A DNA stretch of 64,000 bases from Paenibacillus elgii NBRC 100335 (GTDB taxonomy: Bacteria > Bacillota > Bacilli > Paenibacillales > NBRC-103111), in assembly GCF_004000865.1 (NCBI RefSeq), contig NZ_BIMB01000007.1, positions 1 through 64,000 of the forward strand. Reading direction: 5' to 3'. Made by a program: the position numbers and the translations under genes. Below, piece after piece: positions 24,198 to 33,287 of the stretch. Position 1 is the first letter of the stretch. Each line of letters starts with the position of its first letter. Below the pieces are notes generated by a model. That model searched no databases, was not told the DNA's origin, and was given only the letters and a program-made list of their open reading frames with translations.

Positions 24198-25276
24198 GCT
24201 TGCCGTACGCGCTGACCGCCGAGCTGACCCACCGCTGTCCCCTCCGCTGTCCGTATTGCTCCAACCCGCAAGAGCTGGAGCAGCGGGACAACGAGCTGCC
24301 TACCGACGTATGGCTGCGCGTCCTGGAGGAAGCCGCCAGGCTGGGCGTCGTCCAGCTGCATCTGACAGGCGGGGAGCCGCTGCTGCGGGCGGATACCGAG
24401 CTGCTGATCGAACGGGCGCGTTCGCTCGGCCTATTCGTGAATCTGATCACAAGTGGTATCGGGCTGACTGAAGCACGCCTCCGCCGGTTAGCGGAAGCCG
24501 GGGTCGACAGCCTGCAGCTCAGCCTTCAAGCGGCAACCCCGAGCCTGTCCGACCATATTGCCGGCTTCCAGGCGTTCGATAGGAAGCGGCAAGCCGCCGC
24601 CCTCATCCGGGCCGCAGGCCTTCCTTTGAATATGAACGTCGTTCTGCATCGGCAAAATATCGGGGAACTGGAGGCAATCGTTGAACTTTGCCTCTCCTGG
24701 GGGGCGTCGCGACTGGAGCTGGCCAACACCCAGTATTACGGCTGGGCGCTGGCCAACCGGGAAGCGCTCATGCCGACGAAGGAGCAGCTCAAGGCGGCCG
24801 AAGCCTCTTTTGACGACTTAAAGAAGCGGATCGGCAAGCAAATGGAGCTGATCTGGGTCATCCCCGATTATTACGCCGAGCTTCCGAAGCCTTGTATGGG
24901 TGGCTGGGGCCGAATCTCGCTCACCGTGTCTCCGAGCGGCAAAGTGCTGCCTTGCCCTGCCGCTTCAAGCATCAAGGCGCTCACGTTCAACTCGGTGCGG
25001 GACCGGAGCCTCGCTTCGATCTGGTCCGAATCCGCCGCGCTGAATGCTTTTCGCAGCACGGATTGGATGCCGGAGCCGTGCCGCAGCTGCGACCACCGCT
25101 TCGAAGACTTCGGCGGCTGCCGCTGCCAAGCCTACCTGCTCACCGGCGATGCCCAGCAGACGGACCCGGTATGCCGTCAGTCGCCTCACCACAGCTTGAT
25201 CTCGGACGCTGTTGCCAGGGTCAACGAAGCTGCAACTTCTATCGAAGCGCCACCTTCCTACGTTTACCGAGGCTGA
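24188..25276 (+). CDS. pqqE: PqqE, radical SAM/SPASM cross-linking enzyme
   Basis: This 362-residue enzyme makes the Glu-Tyr carbon-carbon bond in PqqA. The radical-SAM cluster motif CPLRCPYC lies at about residues 17-24, the SAM-binding TGGEPLL follows, and the C-terminal SPASM region has many cysteines (PCMGGW, LPCPAAS, PCRSCDHRFEDFGGCRC, VCRQ). It overlaps pqqD by ten bases if started at 24188 and by four if the second ATG at 24194 is used, and I cannot choose firmly. No PqqF/PqqG protease is encoded here, so peptide release must use an enzyme from elsewhere. No PQQ-dependent dehydrogenase lies in the window. Confidence 0.95.
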   Translation: MSMSLPYALTAELTHRCPLRCPYCSNPQELEQRDNELPTDVWLRVLEEAARLGVVQLHLTGGEPLLRADTELLIERARSLGLFVNLITSGIGLTEARLRRLAEAGVDSLQLSLQAATPSLSDHIAGFQAFDRKRQAAALIRAAGLPLNMNVVLHRQNIGELEAIVELCLSWGASRLELANTQYYGWALANREALMPTKEQLKAAEASFDDLKKRIGKQMELIWVIPDYYAELPKPCMGGWGRISLTVSPSGKVLPCPAASSIKALTFNSVRDRSLASIWSESAALNAFRSTDWMPEPCRSCDHRFEDFGGCRCQAYLLTGDAQQTDPVCRQSPHHSLISDAVARVNEAATSIEAPPSYVYRG

Positions 25277-25288
25277 AATAGCTCCCGC

Positions 25289-25344
25289 AAAAAAAATAAA
25301 TCCAAGACCTATACGGAAGCTTTACTGTCCCAAGGTCTTGGATT
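25289..25344 (-). terminator. Terminator of the sigma-factor gene
   Basis: The 12-bp stem AATCCAAGACCT/AGGTCTTGGATT is followed on the minus strand by a long T-run. The stem reaches into the stop codon of the sigma gene and also separates it from the converging pqqE. Confidence 0.85.
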
Positions 25345-25864
25345 AATGCATAATGATCCCGAAGCTCAAAGGGGAGCGGGGCTCCTCCATCCATTCGCTT
25401 AGCCGTTCCCTGCTGCGCCAAACGCCTTTTTTTACACGCTCCGGGGACATCTCTAAAATTTCCCCTATCTCTTCATAGGATAGCTGACATTCGTACTTCA
25501 GCGAGACGATCAGCCTCACCTCATCCGGCAGCGCATCGACGGCTTCGAGGATCGTACGGGGGCTGAGCTTGCGCGGCTTCAGCCTGCGTTTGCCCGAAGC
25601 TTTCGCCATTTTGCACCGGTGAATAAGCACCCGGTAGGCAGCCGTCCGCATGGAACCGGTCGTCGGCGCAAACCCTTCCTCTGCATGTCTGCGAAACACC
25701 TCGATGAACGTACGCTCCACCTCCTGCGCCGCAAGCTCCCGGTCTTGGAGCAGCCGGTACGCAAGCCGATAGATCGGATCGTGCAGCGATTCGACGAAGC
25801 TGCGGAATGGTTGAAGCTGTTCTTGGCCGTCTGCAGAAGCCGGCCGGTATTGCTGTGGATTCAT
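25343..25864 (-). CDS. Sigma-70 family RNA polymerase sigma factor (ECF-like)
   Basis: This 173-residue sigma factor has region 2 (FVESLHDPIYRLAYRLLQDRELAAQEV...FIEVFRR) and region 4 (ALPDEVRLIVSLKYECQLSYEEIGEILEMSPERVKKGVWRSRERL). There is no region 3, so it is ECF-like. The start was chosen at ATG 25864 because GGAGG lies 8 bases upstream. A longer frame to 25897 would begin at a TATAAT that is better read as the gene's own -10 (25899-25904). No anti-sigma gene is adjacent, which is unusual for ECF factors. It converges on pqqE, so it is not part of that operon, and a regulatory link is untested. Confidence 0.85.
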   Translation of the reverse strand: MNPQQYRPASADGQEQLQPFRSFVESLHDPIYRLAYRLLQDRELAAQEVERTFIEVFRRHAEEGFAPTTGSMRTAAYRVLIHRCKMAKASGKRRLKPRKLSPRTILEAVDALPDEVRLIVSLKYECQLSYEEIGEILEMSPERVKKGVWRSRERLSEWMEEPRSPLSFGIIMH

Positions 25865-25947
25865 GCTTTTTGCCTCCGTTCTCATCATCTCTTCCATTAT
25901 AAGAACGCGATGTGTACTTCAAGTGTCTTTTTTGGAAAAACAGACAC

Positions 25948-25990
25948 AAAAAAACAGCCTAAACCTCGATTGACGAGGTTTAGACTGCCT
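25948..25990 (-). terminator. Terminator of the mannoside operon
   Basis: The stem TAAACCTCG/CGAGGTTTA, extended by CAGTC/GGCTG with a mismatch, is followed on the minus strand by TTTTTTT. It sits just after the GH38 stop. Confidence 0.92.
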
Positions 25991-26003
25991 TGCAGCATAT
26001 ATG

Positions 26004-28739
26004 TTATTTACGCTTAACGCCCAGCGTGACAATCTCGTAAGGACCGACCGGCAGAGACAGGCTCGGACCCTCCGAAACGAGCGCTCCCGCTTCCTCCAAG
26101 ACGTTGCTTTTGTAGACCGATTCCGCGCCGCGGGCCGAATGCAGCCCCAGCTCCGTTCCGGCCGCTTCCATGTTGAACCATCTCAGCATGAGATCGCCGG
26201 AAGCCTCGTTCACTTTCATGGACGAGAACGCAAGCGCGCCGCCTTCCCAGCGGTACGGGGCATAGCCCGAAGCGATCGGACCGCCGTGCACGCCGGTTTG
26301 GCAAACCGTCCACGGAATCTGGAACGAGTACGCCTCGGCAAAAGCGCCCGAAGCCGAACCGTCGCCGCTGTGCGGAATAATCTCCATCCGCACCGTGTGC
26401 TCGCCAAGACATTGCGCCTCCGGCGTCGGGAACAAGCCCCAATCGCCAAGCTCGCTGACGGATCTAAGCAGCGTGACGGCAATCGTGTTGCGTCCGTCCC
26501 GCAGCACTTCGTACTCCTGAAGCCCGAGGTTGGCGACCGTGAGGCCCGCCCCTGCTCCGCTTACGTCGACGAACGCTTGCTGATGCTGCGCATTGCTCGG
26601 ATTTTCCCACTCCGCCGCCGGCTCGTTGTCCCGCGTCGCAATCTCGAAGATCGAATCGGCGCGGTGTACGGCCGTTTCCACGTCGGTCGGGAAGAGCGCG
26701 CGCAGCCGGTGATCCTTCGCCTGGTTGTTGAAGGACGCCTGCAGCTCGACACCGCGGCCGCTGCGGCTCAGACTGACCTGCGTGCGAATCGTGAGCGGCA
26801 CCATATCCTTGACGCGCTGCCCTTGGCGGTGTGGGAAATAGACCAGCTCCCGCTTCTCCTGCTCGAACACGGCATCGCCGGAAGCCGGAACCGACCATTC
26901 GTGCACGATTTCCACCGTCGCACGGTATGGCGTATCCTCGACGACGCGGATATCCGCCTTCAGCCCTTTCGTCGTCAGCGCCGTCTCGCCGTTCGGCTGC
27001 TTATACATATACTCGTTGCCGATATCGCCGGTATTCTCGTACACGCCCAAATCGCGGAACGTGCGGCCTATTTGCTTGTCCGTCACGGCGAGGGAACCGT
27101 CCTCCGCGATCTCGACGCGAAGCATGGCGTTCTCCATCACCCGGTCGTCGTTCAGCAGCGAAGCGGCATCGGCAACCGTAGACAAAGCCGGATCGGCCGG
27201 CTTGAGCCACGCGTACACGGCAACGCCGAGCGCAGGCACGTTCTGCGCCTCGAAGGTGAGGCTTACCCTGCGGCACATATATGGCTGACGGAACTTGTCG
27301 TCCGGCAGGTCGTAGCCGAACTGCAGGCCCAGATCCTGCATCGTGAACGGCACAGCGCGGCCTTCTGCATCGACCAGCGTGCGGCCGGAGACGTCCAGCG
27401 CCTGCATGCGGCGGCTCATCTCGTCCAGCGGGAAGCCGTCGCGGAAATACAAGCGCTCCGCGTCCAGCTCCATAGTGACGACTCCGGTTCTCTCCCAGCC
27501 CGTCGTATTGAAGACGACGAGCGGGCGCGCCTCCGCGCCCATGCGGGCGAAGACGGACGTATCGACAGCTTCCGCGATGACGCGTTTGCTGTCGTCGACG
27601 ATGGTCTCGGCCACATGGCGACTTTTGTCGAAGCGGGTTACCATTTCGCGGTGCACTTCGTCCACGCTGCAGCCGCAGATGCTGTCATGCGGGTGGTTTT
27701 GCATCAGCGTTTTCCAAGCGTACGTGAACAAGTGGTGCGGATACGCCTTGCCCAGCAAATGCGCAAAGGACGCCAGCGGCTCGGCTACCTTCTCCAGCAG
27801 CGCTTGCCCCTGCTGATTCATTTGCTTCAAGTAAATGCGGGCGGACGCGGTATTGACCAGCGTTGACCATCCGTCCGTGCGCTGGCTGCGCAGCTCGCCT
27901 TTCACCACGGACAGCTCCCGGTCCATGGACCGGTTCACGGCCTGCAAATAATCCGCCACGTTCGAGTGGACGAAGTCGGTATCCGGGAACAGCTTCCGCG
28001 CCGTGCGGATCGCCTCGGACAAATCCTGCTGGATCGGCTGATGGTCGCAGCCGTTCATGAACAGCAGCTCGCCGGTGGAAGCGTATTTCTCAGCATCCGC
28101 CAGCTTCCGCTCCCAGTATTCCTTCGCTTCCTTCTCGTCCGTCGGAACTTCCATCCCGTTGCAGTACCAGTTCGCGAACAAAATGCCAAGCACCCGCGAG
28201 CCGTCCGGACCTTCCCAGAGCAGCTCGGAGAACGACGATTCGTAGTCCGAATCGGACACGGTATTGTTGAAGCCCGTCGGCTTGACGCCGCGGCCGAACA
28301 TCGCGTTGTCGATGCCCGCCTGGCGCAAAATTTGCGGAGCCTGCCCCATGTTGCCGAATGTGTCGGGGAAATAGCCGACCTTGGCGATCGTCCCGTACCG
28401 CGCGGCGTCCTGGTGTCCGATCTGCAGGTTGCGCAGGTTCGCTTCGCTGCTCGTCAGGAACGCGTCCTGCAAAATGTACCAAGGCCCGATATGAATGCGG
28501 CCTTCCCGGATGTATGCTTCAAGCTGCTCCTTTTTTTCTGGCCGGACCTGAAGATAATCCTCCAAAATAATCGTCTGGCCGTCCAAATAAAAGCTCTTGA
28601 ACTCCGGATCGCGCTCGAGCGTATGAAGCAGCGTATCCATCAATTGGATCAGCAGCATATGATGCTTTTCGTAGGGCAAATACCATTCCCGGTCCCAGTG
28701 CGTATGGGAAATGATATGCGCGGTTCTTTTTTTGCTCAT
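26004..28739 (-). CDS. Alpha-mannosidase, GH38 (cytoplasmic)
   Basis: This 911-residue family 38 enzyme cleaves alpha-mannosides (or mannosylglycerate-like substrates in the MngB branch). The zinc ligands are in HTHWDREW (His14 and Asp16), and the nucleophile is Asp126 in YFPDTFGNMGQ. The distal zinc His is in NHPHDSICGCSVDEVH. The C-terminal beta domains extend to the end as usual. There is no signal peptide, so it works on imported sugars. It is the last gene of an operon with a clan-A glycosidase, GH125, two permeases and a binding lipoprotein. The combination with GH125 points to high-mannose N-glycan or alpha-mannan oligosaccharides. Confidence 0.93.
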   Translation of the reverse strand: MSKKRTAHIISHTHWDREWYLPYEKHHMLLIQLMDTLLHTLERDPEFKSFYLDGQTIILEDYLQVRPEKKEQLEAYIREGRIHIGPWYILQDAFLTSSEANLRNLQIGHQDAARYGTIAKVGYFPDTFGNMGQAPQILRQAGIDNAMFGRGVKPTGFNNTVSDSDYESSFSELLWEGPDGSRVLGILFANWYCNGMEVPTDEKEAKEYWERKLADAEKYASTGELLFMNGCDHQPIQQDLSEAIRTARKLFPDTDFVHSNVADYLQAVNRSMDRELSVVKGELRSQRTDGWSTLVNTASARIYLKQMNQQGQALLEKVAEPLASFAHLLGKAYPHHLFTYAWKTLMQNHPHDSICGCSVDEVHREMVTRFDKSRHVAETIVDDSKRVIAEAVDTSVFARMGAEARPLVVFNTTGWERTGVVTMELDAERLYFRDGFPLDEMSRRMQALDVSGRTLVDAEGRAVPFTMQDLGLQFGYDLPDDKFRQPYMCRRVSLTFEAQNVPALGVAVYAWLKPADPALSTVADAASLLNDDRVMENAMLRVEIAEDGSLAVTDKQIGRTFRDLGVYENTGDIGNEYMYKQPNGETALTTKGLKADIRVVEDTPYRATVEIVHEWSVPASGDAVFEQEKRELVYFPHRQGQRVKDMVPLTIRTQVSLSRSGRGVELQASFNNQAKDHRLRALFPTDVETAVHRADSIFEIATRDNEPAAEWENPSNAQHQQAFVDVSGAGAGLTVANLGLQEYEVLRDGRNTIAVTLLRSVSELGDWGLFPTPEAQCLGEHTVRMEIIPHSGDGSASGAFAEAYSFQIPWTVCQTGVHGGPIASGYAPYRWEGGALAFSSMKVNEASGDLMLRWFNMEAAGTELGLHSARGAESVYKSNVLEEAGALVSEGPSLSLPVGPYEIVTLGVKRK

Positions 28740-28763
28740 GGCTTGTGACGCCTCCTCCCCGGA

Positions 28764-31700
28764 CTACTCTCCGGTCACTTGGATATGAACTTCCTTCGGC
28801 CGGTACACGGACTTCAAGCGGCCTTCCCGGTCGACCGCGAACAGCACCGAACGTTCTTTCTCCAGCACAAACGAATACCGGCGGCCCGTAGCCGGGTCCT
28901 TCACTTCCACATCGGTATCGAAGGCGAATTCGGACACGAAGACGAACAATGCGCCGTCCTGGAAAGCGAGCTTCCGTCCGTATACGCCCGGGAATCCGCC
29001 GCCGCGAAGCCATTCAAGCTCCGCTCGGAAGCCCGCCACCGTCAGCGCGTGTTGGTATAGCATAGCAAGCGGCTCGGCGCGCTCGTTCAATTCGACCGGC
29101 AGCGGGCACCAAAGGAGCCGCCCCGAACCGAGCGGAACCTCGATCAGCTTGTCGGCTTTCGCCTCAGCAGCCTCATCCGTTCGAACTTCCTTCGCCACCT
29201 CGGCGATCCGGCGCTGGCCGAACGAGACGGGCAGCAAGCGGCCGTCGAGCTCCAGCATTTCTTCGCGCCGCACGTTGGCCGGACGGTAAGAGCCGATCGC
29301 ATCCTTAAGGCGCTCTTCCGGCTGCCAGTAGGCATCCAGCCCGAGAGGACCGGTGACGAGCAGCGTCGCTCCGGTAGCCCGTACAATGGCGATCAATTTC
29401 GCAAACGCTTCGCTATCTATATTATGTGCGCTCGGCAGGATGATCAGCTTCGCCGGCACTTCGGCGAGTGAATCCAGATGGTACTCCCCGACTCCGCGGA
29501 AAGGAACTTTCAGCTCGTAGGACAGCATCCGCGTCAGACGGGTCGTTGCATCGAACGCCAATTTCCGGTTGGAAAAATCGTTGGAATACGGGAAGACGAC
29601 GGCGACCTCTTCCAGCTTGCGGCCTTGGAACAAATCCCGGATATCTTCCATAAAGTGGCCGAAGTCATAGGAAACGTCCGCCTCCGGCTTCTCCGTTCCG
29701 TCCGCCCGCAGCGCCCCGATGTGCGATTCGTTGGCATTGTCCATATAGAAATTGGTGTTCCAAATCCAATGAACCGCCCCCGCGCCGCCCGTCGAGAAAG
29801 CATAGGCATATTTGCGCTCCAGAATGCTGCGCAGCTCCGTCTCCGAACGCTTCGCCCGTCCATCTGGCGTCTCCACATACATGATGCCGGTTTCCTGCAC
29901 GAGATTCGGCTTATCCGGCGTCTTTGCAAAGATGCCGTCCCAGACCAAGTGATCGTTCAGCCACCACGAGTGAACAGTCGTGTAATCCGACGCCTCTGCG
30001 TAGAAGAACGGCGACGGCCGCTGCGCGCCCAAAGCTTCGTCCTGTCCAACGACGACCATATGGTCGGGGCAGACGTCCTTGATCGCGTCGTAGAGCTGCT
30101 TCGCCCACCGGTTGTGCATCTCCATCGAGAACAGCGCGTAGTCGAGCCAGCGGGTGCCTTTTTTCCCTTGGTGCATATCCTGCACGTTGAAGTTGATCTC
30201 TTCCGGCTCCGGTGGTACCGCCGCTTCAAAGTCCGGCAGCTGCACCGGCGACATGTTCCAGCGCTCCTGCAGCCGCACGATCGAGCCGTGCCGCTGTTTC
30301 AGCCATTCGCGGTAAGCTGCCAGTTCGAACGGATCGCGGCACGACCGCGGGCCGTCGGAGAAAATCTGCGGCGGATCGAACATCGACGGCTCGTTGATCA
30401 AATCCCAGTCGACATGCTTCGTATCCTTATGCCGTGAGACGATCGAACGCACGAACCGTTTCTGTGCTTCCACGCTGCGCGGATCGAGGTAAGGGTTGAG
30501 GCCCTCCCAAGGCTCCGGCGTAAACGAAAAGAACGTGAAGGTGATCTGCAAATCATGCTTCTTTGCCGTGAGCAGGAAGGCGTCGATCGAACGAAGCACC
30601 TCTTCGGAAGCGTGCCCGTCGACTTGCATGATGTTGCGGTACGCCGTCCAAATGCCGGTCCGAATCCAGTTGATCCCAGCCTTCTTCATCTGTGCCATGT
30701 CGCGGTCCCATACGGCCGCATTCGGCAGGAACAAAAACTTGCGCGCCACGTCCGATGTCATGTACGTCATCCCGACAACCGGGAGCGGACGACCGTCCTT
30801 GATAAAATAATCCCGGCCGCAGCTTACCGGCGTACCTGCGGCAAGCAGCTCAGCGTCGAAGCCCCAGAAGCCCTGACGCAGGGTGCGCGTCTCCCCATCC
30901 GGCGCTTGCGCCTGACAGACGATATGGTAAAAGCCGCTCTGAATGTCAAGCGGGACGGAAATGCGGTGAATATTCAGCTCCTCCGTGACGTCCGCCTCAA
31001 AGCGGTGCGTCCAGGAGGCTTGCCCTGCCTCGTGCTCCAGAGAAATCGAGAAGCTCCAAGTTCCGTCGCCCGACCCGTACCCGCGTCCGATCCGCTGCGT
31101 TTGCAGCGTAAGCATCGCCCGCTCACCCGGCTCGTACGAAGCGTAATTCGGCTTGATCCACAGCTCGGTCACGCCTTTGGCGCAAAACGCGGCCCATTCC
31201 TTCAGCGCTTCGGCCCCGCCCCCGTTCCAGAATGCCGCGGTCAGCGGCAAATGGACGAACAGCCATCGGCCTCCGGCGAAGGGGCCCTTTGTTTGCTCCC
31301 AGAGTACGACCGGCGCGGCTACCTCACGGCCTTCGGCCGAGATGCCCTTCAACAGCGGATAAATATGCGTGTCCATCGGTCCGGCGGAGCCCATCTGATG
31401 CGGCAAATCGCTGCTCTTCGTCACATGCGGCACCAGGTTCCACGTGTCCGCTATCGTAAGCAACGCTTCCTTGCCGGCCAGCAGCGGAATGTCGGCTGTG
31501 GCCCCGAGCTTTTCTACCGGCGCCGCATCGACCCGGAGCGCTTCATGTATATGAAGCTGCTGATGATACGCAGTTTGCTCGGCTTCGACATGCCAGCTTC
31601 CGTTCTCCTCCCGGACCGGGTGCTTGAACGGCGCGCCTCCGGCGCTAATGAGCCCGCCGCCCTGCCGGAGAAAGCCGAGAATCGCGGGCCAAGCGGCTTT

Positions 31701-31877
31701 CGGAAAATACGGTGCATGCAGGTTGACGAAGCAGCCGCCCTCGGCGGAGCTCAGCGCCTCCGCCAAGCGGTCCGCCGGGACGACCTGCCCGATCCCCTGC
31801 AGTAGTCCAGCATCGACCTGCATCCCTTCGCCGAGCGGAAAGCCCGGATCGTAGAAAATGACGATCGGCCGTGTCAT
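28764..31877 (-). CDS. Clan GH-A glycoside hydrolase with flanking GATase-like domains
   Basis: This 1037-residue protein is not firmly assignable to a family by eye. Residues about 1-115 look like a class I GATase-like (beta-galactosidase trimerisation-type) domain (FVNLHAPYFP...GGGLISAGGAPF). A beta-sandwich follows (about 230-345), then a TIM barrel (about 350-760) with the clan-A acid/base Glu496 in WDLINEPSMF and probable nucleophile Glu662 in LVQETGIMY. A second GATase-like segment follows (about 820-880, LIILPSAHNIDSE...LLVTGPLG). It has no signal peptide. The ATG overlaps the GH125 stop (ATGA) with GAAGGAAGG upstream. GH42- or GH5-like beta-galactosidase, beta-mannosidase or beta-hexosaminidase activity is possible. 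In this operon, trimming the Man-beta-GlcNAc core would make sense, but that is inference. Confidence 0.8.
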   Translation of the reverse strand: MTRPIVIFYDPGFPLGEGMQVDAGLLQGIGQVVPADRLAEALSSAEGGCFVNLHAPYFPKAAWPAILGFLRQGGGLISAGGAPFKHPVREENGSWHVEAEQTAYHQQLHIHEALRVDAAPVEKLGATADIPLLAGKEALLTIADTWNLVPHVTKSSDLPHQMGSAGPMDTHIYPLLKGISAEGREVAAPVVLWEQTKGPFAGGRWLFVHLPLTAAFWNGGGAEALKEWAAFCAKGVTELWIKPNYASYEPGERAMLTLQTQRIGRGYGSGDGTWSFSISLEHEAGQASWTHRFEADVTEELNIHRISVPLDIQSGFYHIVCQAQAPDGETRTLRQGFWGFDAELLAAGTPVSCGRDYFIKDGRPLPVVGMTYMTSDVARKFLFLPNAAVWDRDMAQMKKAGINWIRTGIWTAYRNIMQVDGHASEEVLRSIDAFLLTAKKHDLQITFTFFSFTPEPWEGLNPYLDPRSVEAQKRFVRSIVSRHKDTKHVDWDLINEPSMFDPPQIFSDGPRSCRDPFELAAYREWLKQRHGSIVRLQERWNMSPVQLPDFEAAVPPEPEEINFNVQDMHQGKKGTRWLDYALFSMEMHNRWAKQLYDAIKDVCPDHMVVVGQDEALGAQRPSPFFYAEASDYTTVHSWWLNDHLVWDGIFAKTPDKPNLVQETGIMYVETPDGRAKRSETELRSILERKYAYAFSTGGAGAVHWIWNTNFYMDNANESHIGALRADGTEKPEADVSYDFGHFMEDIRDLFQGRKLEEVAVVFPYSNDFSNRKLAFDATTRLTRMLSYELKVPFRGVGEYHLDSLAEVPAKLIILPSAHNIDSEAFAKLIAIVRATGATLLVTGPLGLDAYWQPEERLKDAIGSYRPANVRREEMLELDGRLLPVSFGQRRIAEVAKEVRTDEAAEAKADKLIEVPLGSGRLLWCPLPVELNERAEPLAMLYQHALTVAGFRAELEWLRGGGFPGVYGRKLAFQDGALFVFVSEFAFDTDVEVKDPATGRRYSFVLEKERSVLFAVDREGRLKSVYRPKEVHIQVTGE

Positions 31878-33193
31878 ACAATCCCTTCCTTCATCGCTTC
31901 GTATACAAGCAGCGAGAACAAGCTGTTGGACCATGCAAACCAGCTGCGCGTGAAGACGGTCGGGTCGTCCGCATGGAAGCCTTCATGCATAAAGCCGGTA
32001 TCCGCGTCCGTCGCTTCCAGCATCGCCAGCATTTCCAGCTTCTCCTCTTTCGTGACCGCCGTCAGCCCCTGCATCGACAGCGCCATGTGCCAAATATAAT
32101 CCGGCGGCGTGTGCGGGCTTCCGATGCCTTTCGCTACTTTGCCCTCGTAATAGAACGGATTTTGCTTGCTCAGGGCAAAACGTCTCGTATTTTGATAAAT
32201 CGGGTCGTCCGGCGTCGTATAGCCGATATACGGAATTGACATGAGTCCCGGCGTTCCGGCGTCATCCATCAGGCAGTAATTGCCGAAGCCGTCCGTCTCG
32301 TAAGCGTAAATCGGACCAAACTCCGGATGGCGGTAAATGCCGTACAGCTGAATGCCGTGATCGACATCCGCTTCCAGTTTCTTCAATTCGTCGACGAACG
32401 CCAGATCGCGGAATACCCATTCGGCCATCTCGCGCATCTGCCGCAGCGTCACGACCGCGAACATGTTCGACGGAATGTTGTAGTGGAAATCGCAGGCGTC
32501 GTCGCTTGGACGGAAGCCCGACCAGATCATTCCCGTGTAGTTCACCGGCATGCCCAGCCCGTTGTTGCGCAGCGAATCCGTCGGCACGTCGTTATTGCGC
32601 ATGAAGCGGTACGGCGACAGCTCGAAGTGGCGCTGCTCCGTTTTCCACAGGTCGACCGTTTTGCGCATCGCGGACTTGAAGTTCGTATCGAAAATGTCCG
32701 TCCGCTCCGTTTCCTTCCAGTACTTGTAAGCCAAACGCATCGAGAAGCAGATCGAATCGAGCTCGAATTTGCGCTCCCACACCCACGGGGACATTTCGGT
32801 CTCGTCCGTCGTATTCCAGTGCCAGTCGTTCGCCGATTCGTTAAAGGCGTTGGCATACGGATCGATATGGATATATTGAATGTGCCGTTTAATCAGTCCG
32901 GCAATCAGCTGCTGCAGATCTGGGTCGTTCTTCGCCAGCGGCACGTAATGTATCACTTGCTCTACGGAATCGCGCAGCCACATCGCCGGAATATCGCCGG
33001 TAATAATGAACGTTGTTCCGTCTTCCATCCGTTTCGTCGTCGTCGCCAGCGTGTTCGGGAAGCAATTTTTAAACAATTGCAGCAGCTTGGGACGATGAGC
33101 CAGCTTGACCTCCGCTTCCGCCAGCACGTCCTGCACCGCCCGTGGCAGCTCCATCGCAGGAATCGGAATTTTAGGTAATCTGAATTGTTCCAT
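31874..33193 (-). CDS. Exo-alpha-1,6-mannosidase, GH125
   Basis: This is a 439-residue family 125 (formerly DUF1237) enzyme, an (alpha/alpha)6 barrel that removes terminal alpha-1,6-mannose. Recognisable blocks are ITGDIPAMWLRDS, NAFNESANDWHWNTTDETEMSPWVWERKFELDS, GMIWSGFRPSDDACDFHYNIPSN and TRSWFAWSNSLFSLLVYE. I start at ATG 33193 because GGAGG lies 12 bases upstream, whereas a TTG at 33205 would sit directly on that ribosome site. The stop overlaps the next gene. With GH38 it can strip branched mannose structures after import. Confidence 0.93.
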   Translation of the reverse strand: MEQFRLPKIPIPAMELPRAVQDVLAEAEVKLAHRPKLLQLFKNCFPNTLATTTKRMEDGTTFIITGDIPAMWLRDSVEQVIHYVPLAKNDPDLQQLIAGLIKRHIQYIHIDPYANAFNESANDWHWNTTDETEMSPWVWERKFELDSICFSMRLAYKYWKETERTDIFDTNFKSAMRKTVDLWKTEQRHFELSPYRFMRNNDVPTDSLRNNGLGMPVNYTGMIWSGFRPSDDACDFHYNIPSNMFAVVTLRQMREMAEWVFRDLAFVDELKKLEADVDHGIQLYGIYRHPEFGPIYAYETDGFGNYCLMDDAGTPGLMSIPYIGYTTPDDPIYQNTRRFALSKQNPFYYEGKVAKGIGSPHTPPDYIWHMALSMQGLTAVTKEEKLEMLAMLEATDADTGFMHEGFHADDPTVFTRSWFAWSNSLFSLLVYEAMKEGIV

Positions 33194-33287
33194 CTCGTCC
33201 GTCAACCTCCATTTTTTCTACTACTCACCGAAGGAGGAAGGAATATTTTTGGGAAATGGTTACGTAACTTAAGCAGCCGCAGTAGCA

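Noticed and set aside
26001-27866. A 621-codon open frame on the plus strand opposite the GH38 gene
   Set aside because: It is antisense to a gene with intact catalytic motifs, is rich in Arg, Ala and Pro as expected for a high-GC shadow frame, has no ribosome site and shows no domain.
29478-31805. Two long plus-strand frames opposite the clan-A glycosidase
   Set aside because: Both are antisense shadows without start signals or recognisable motifs.
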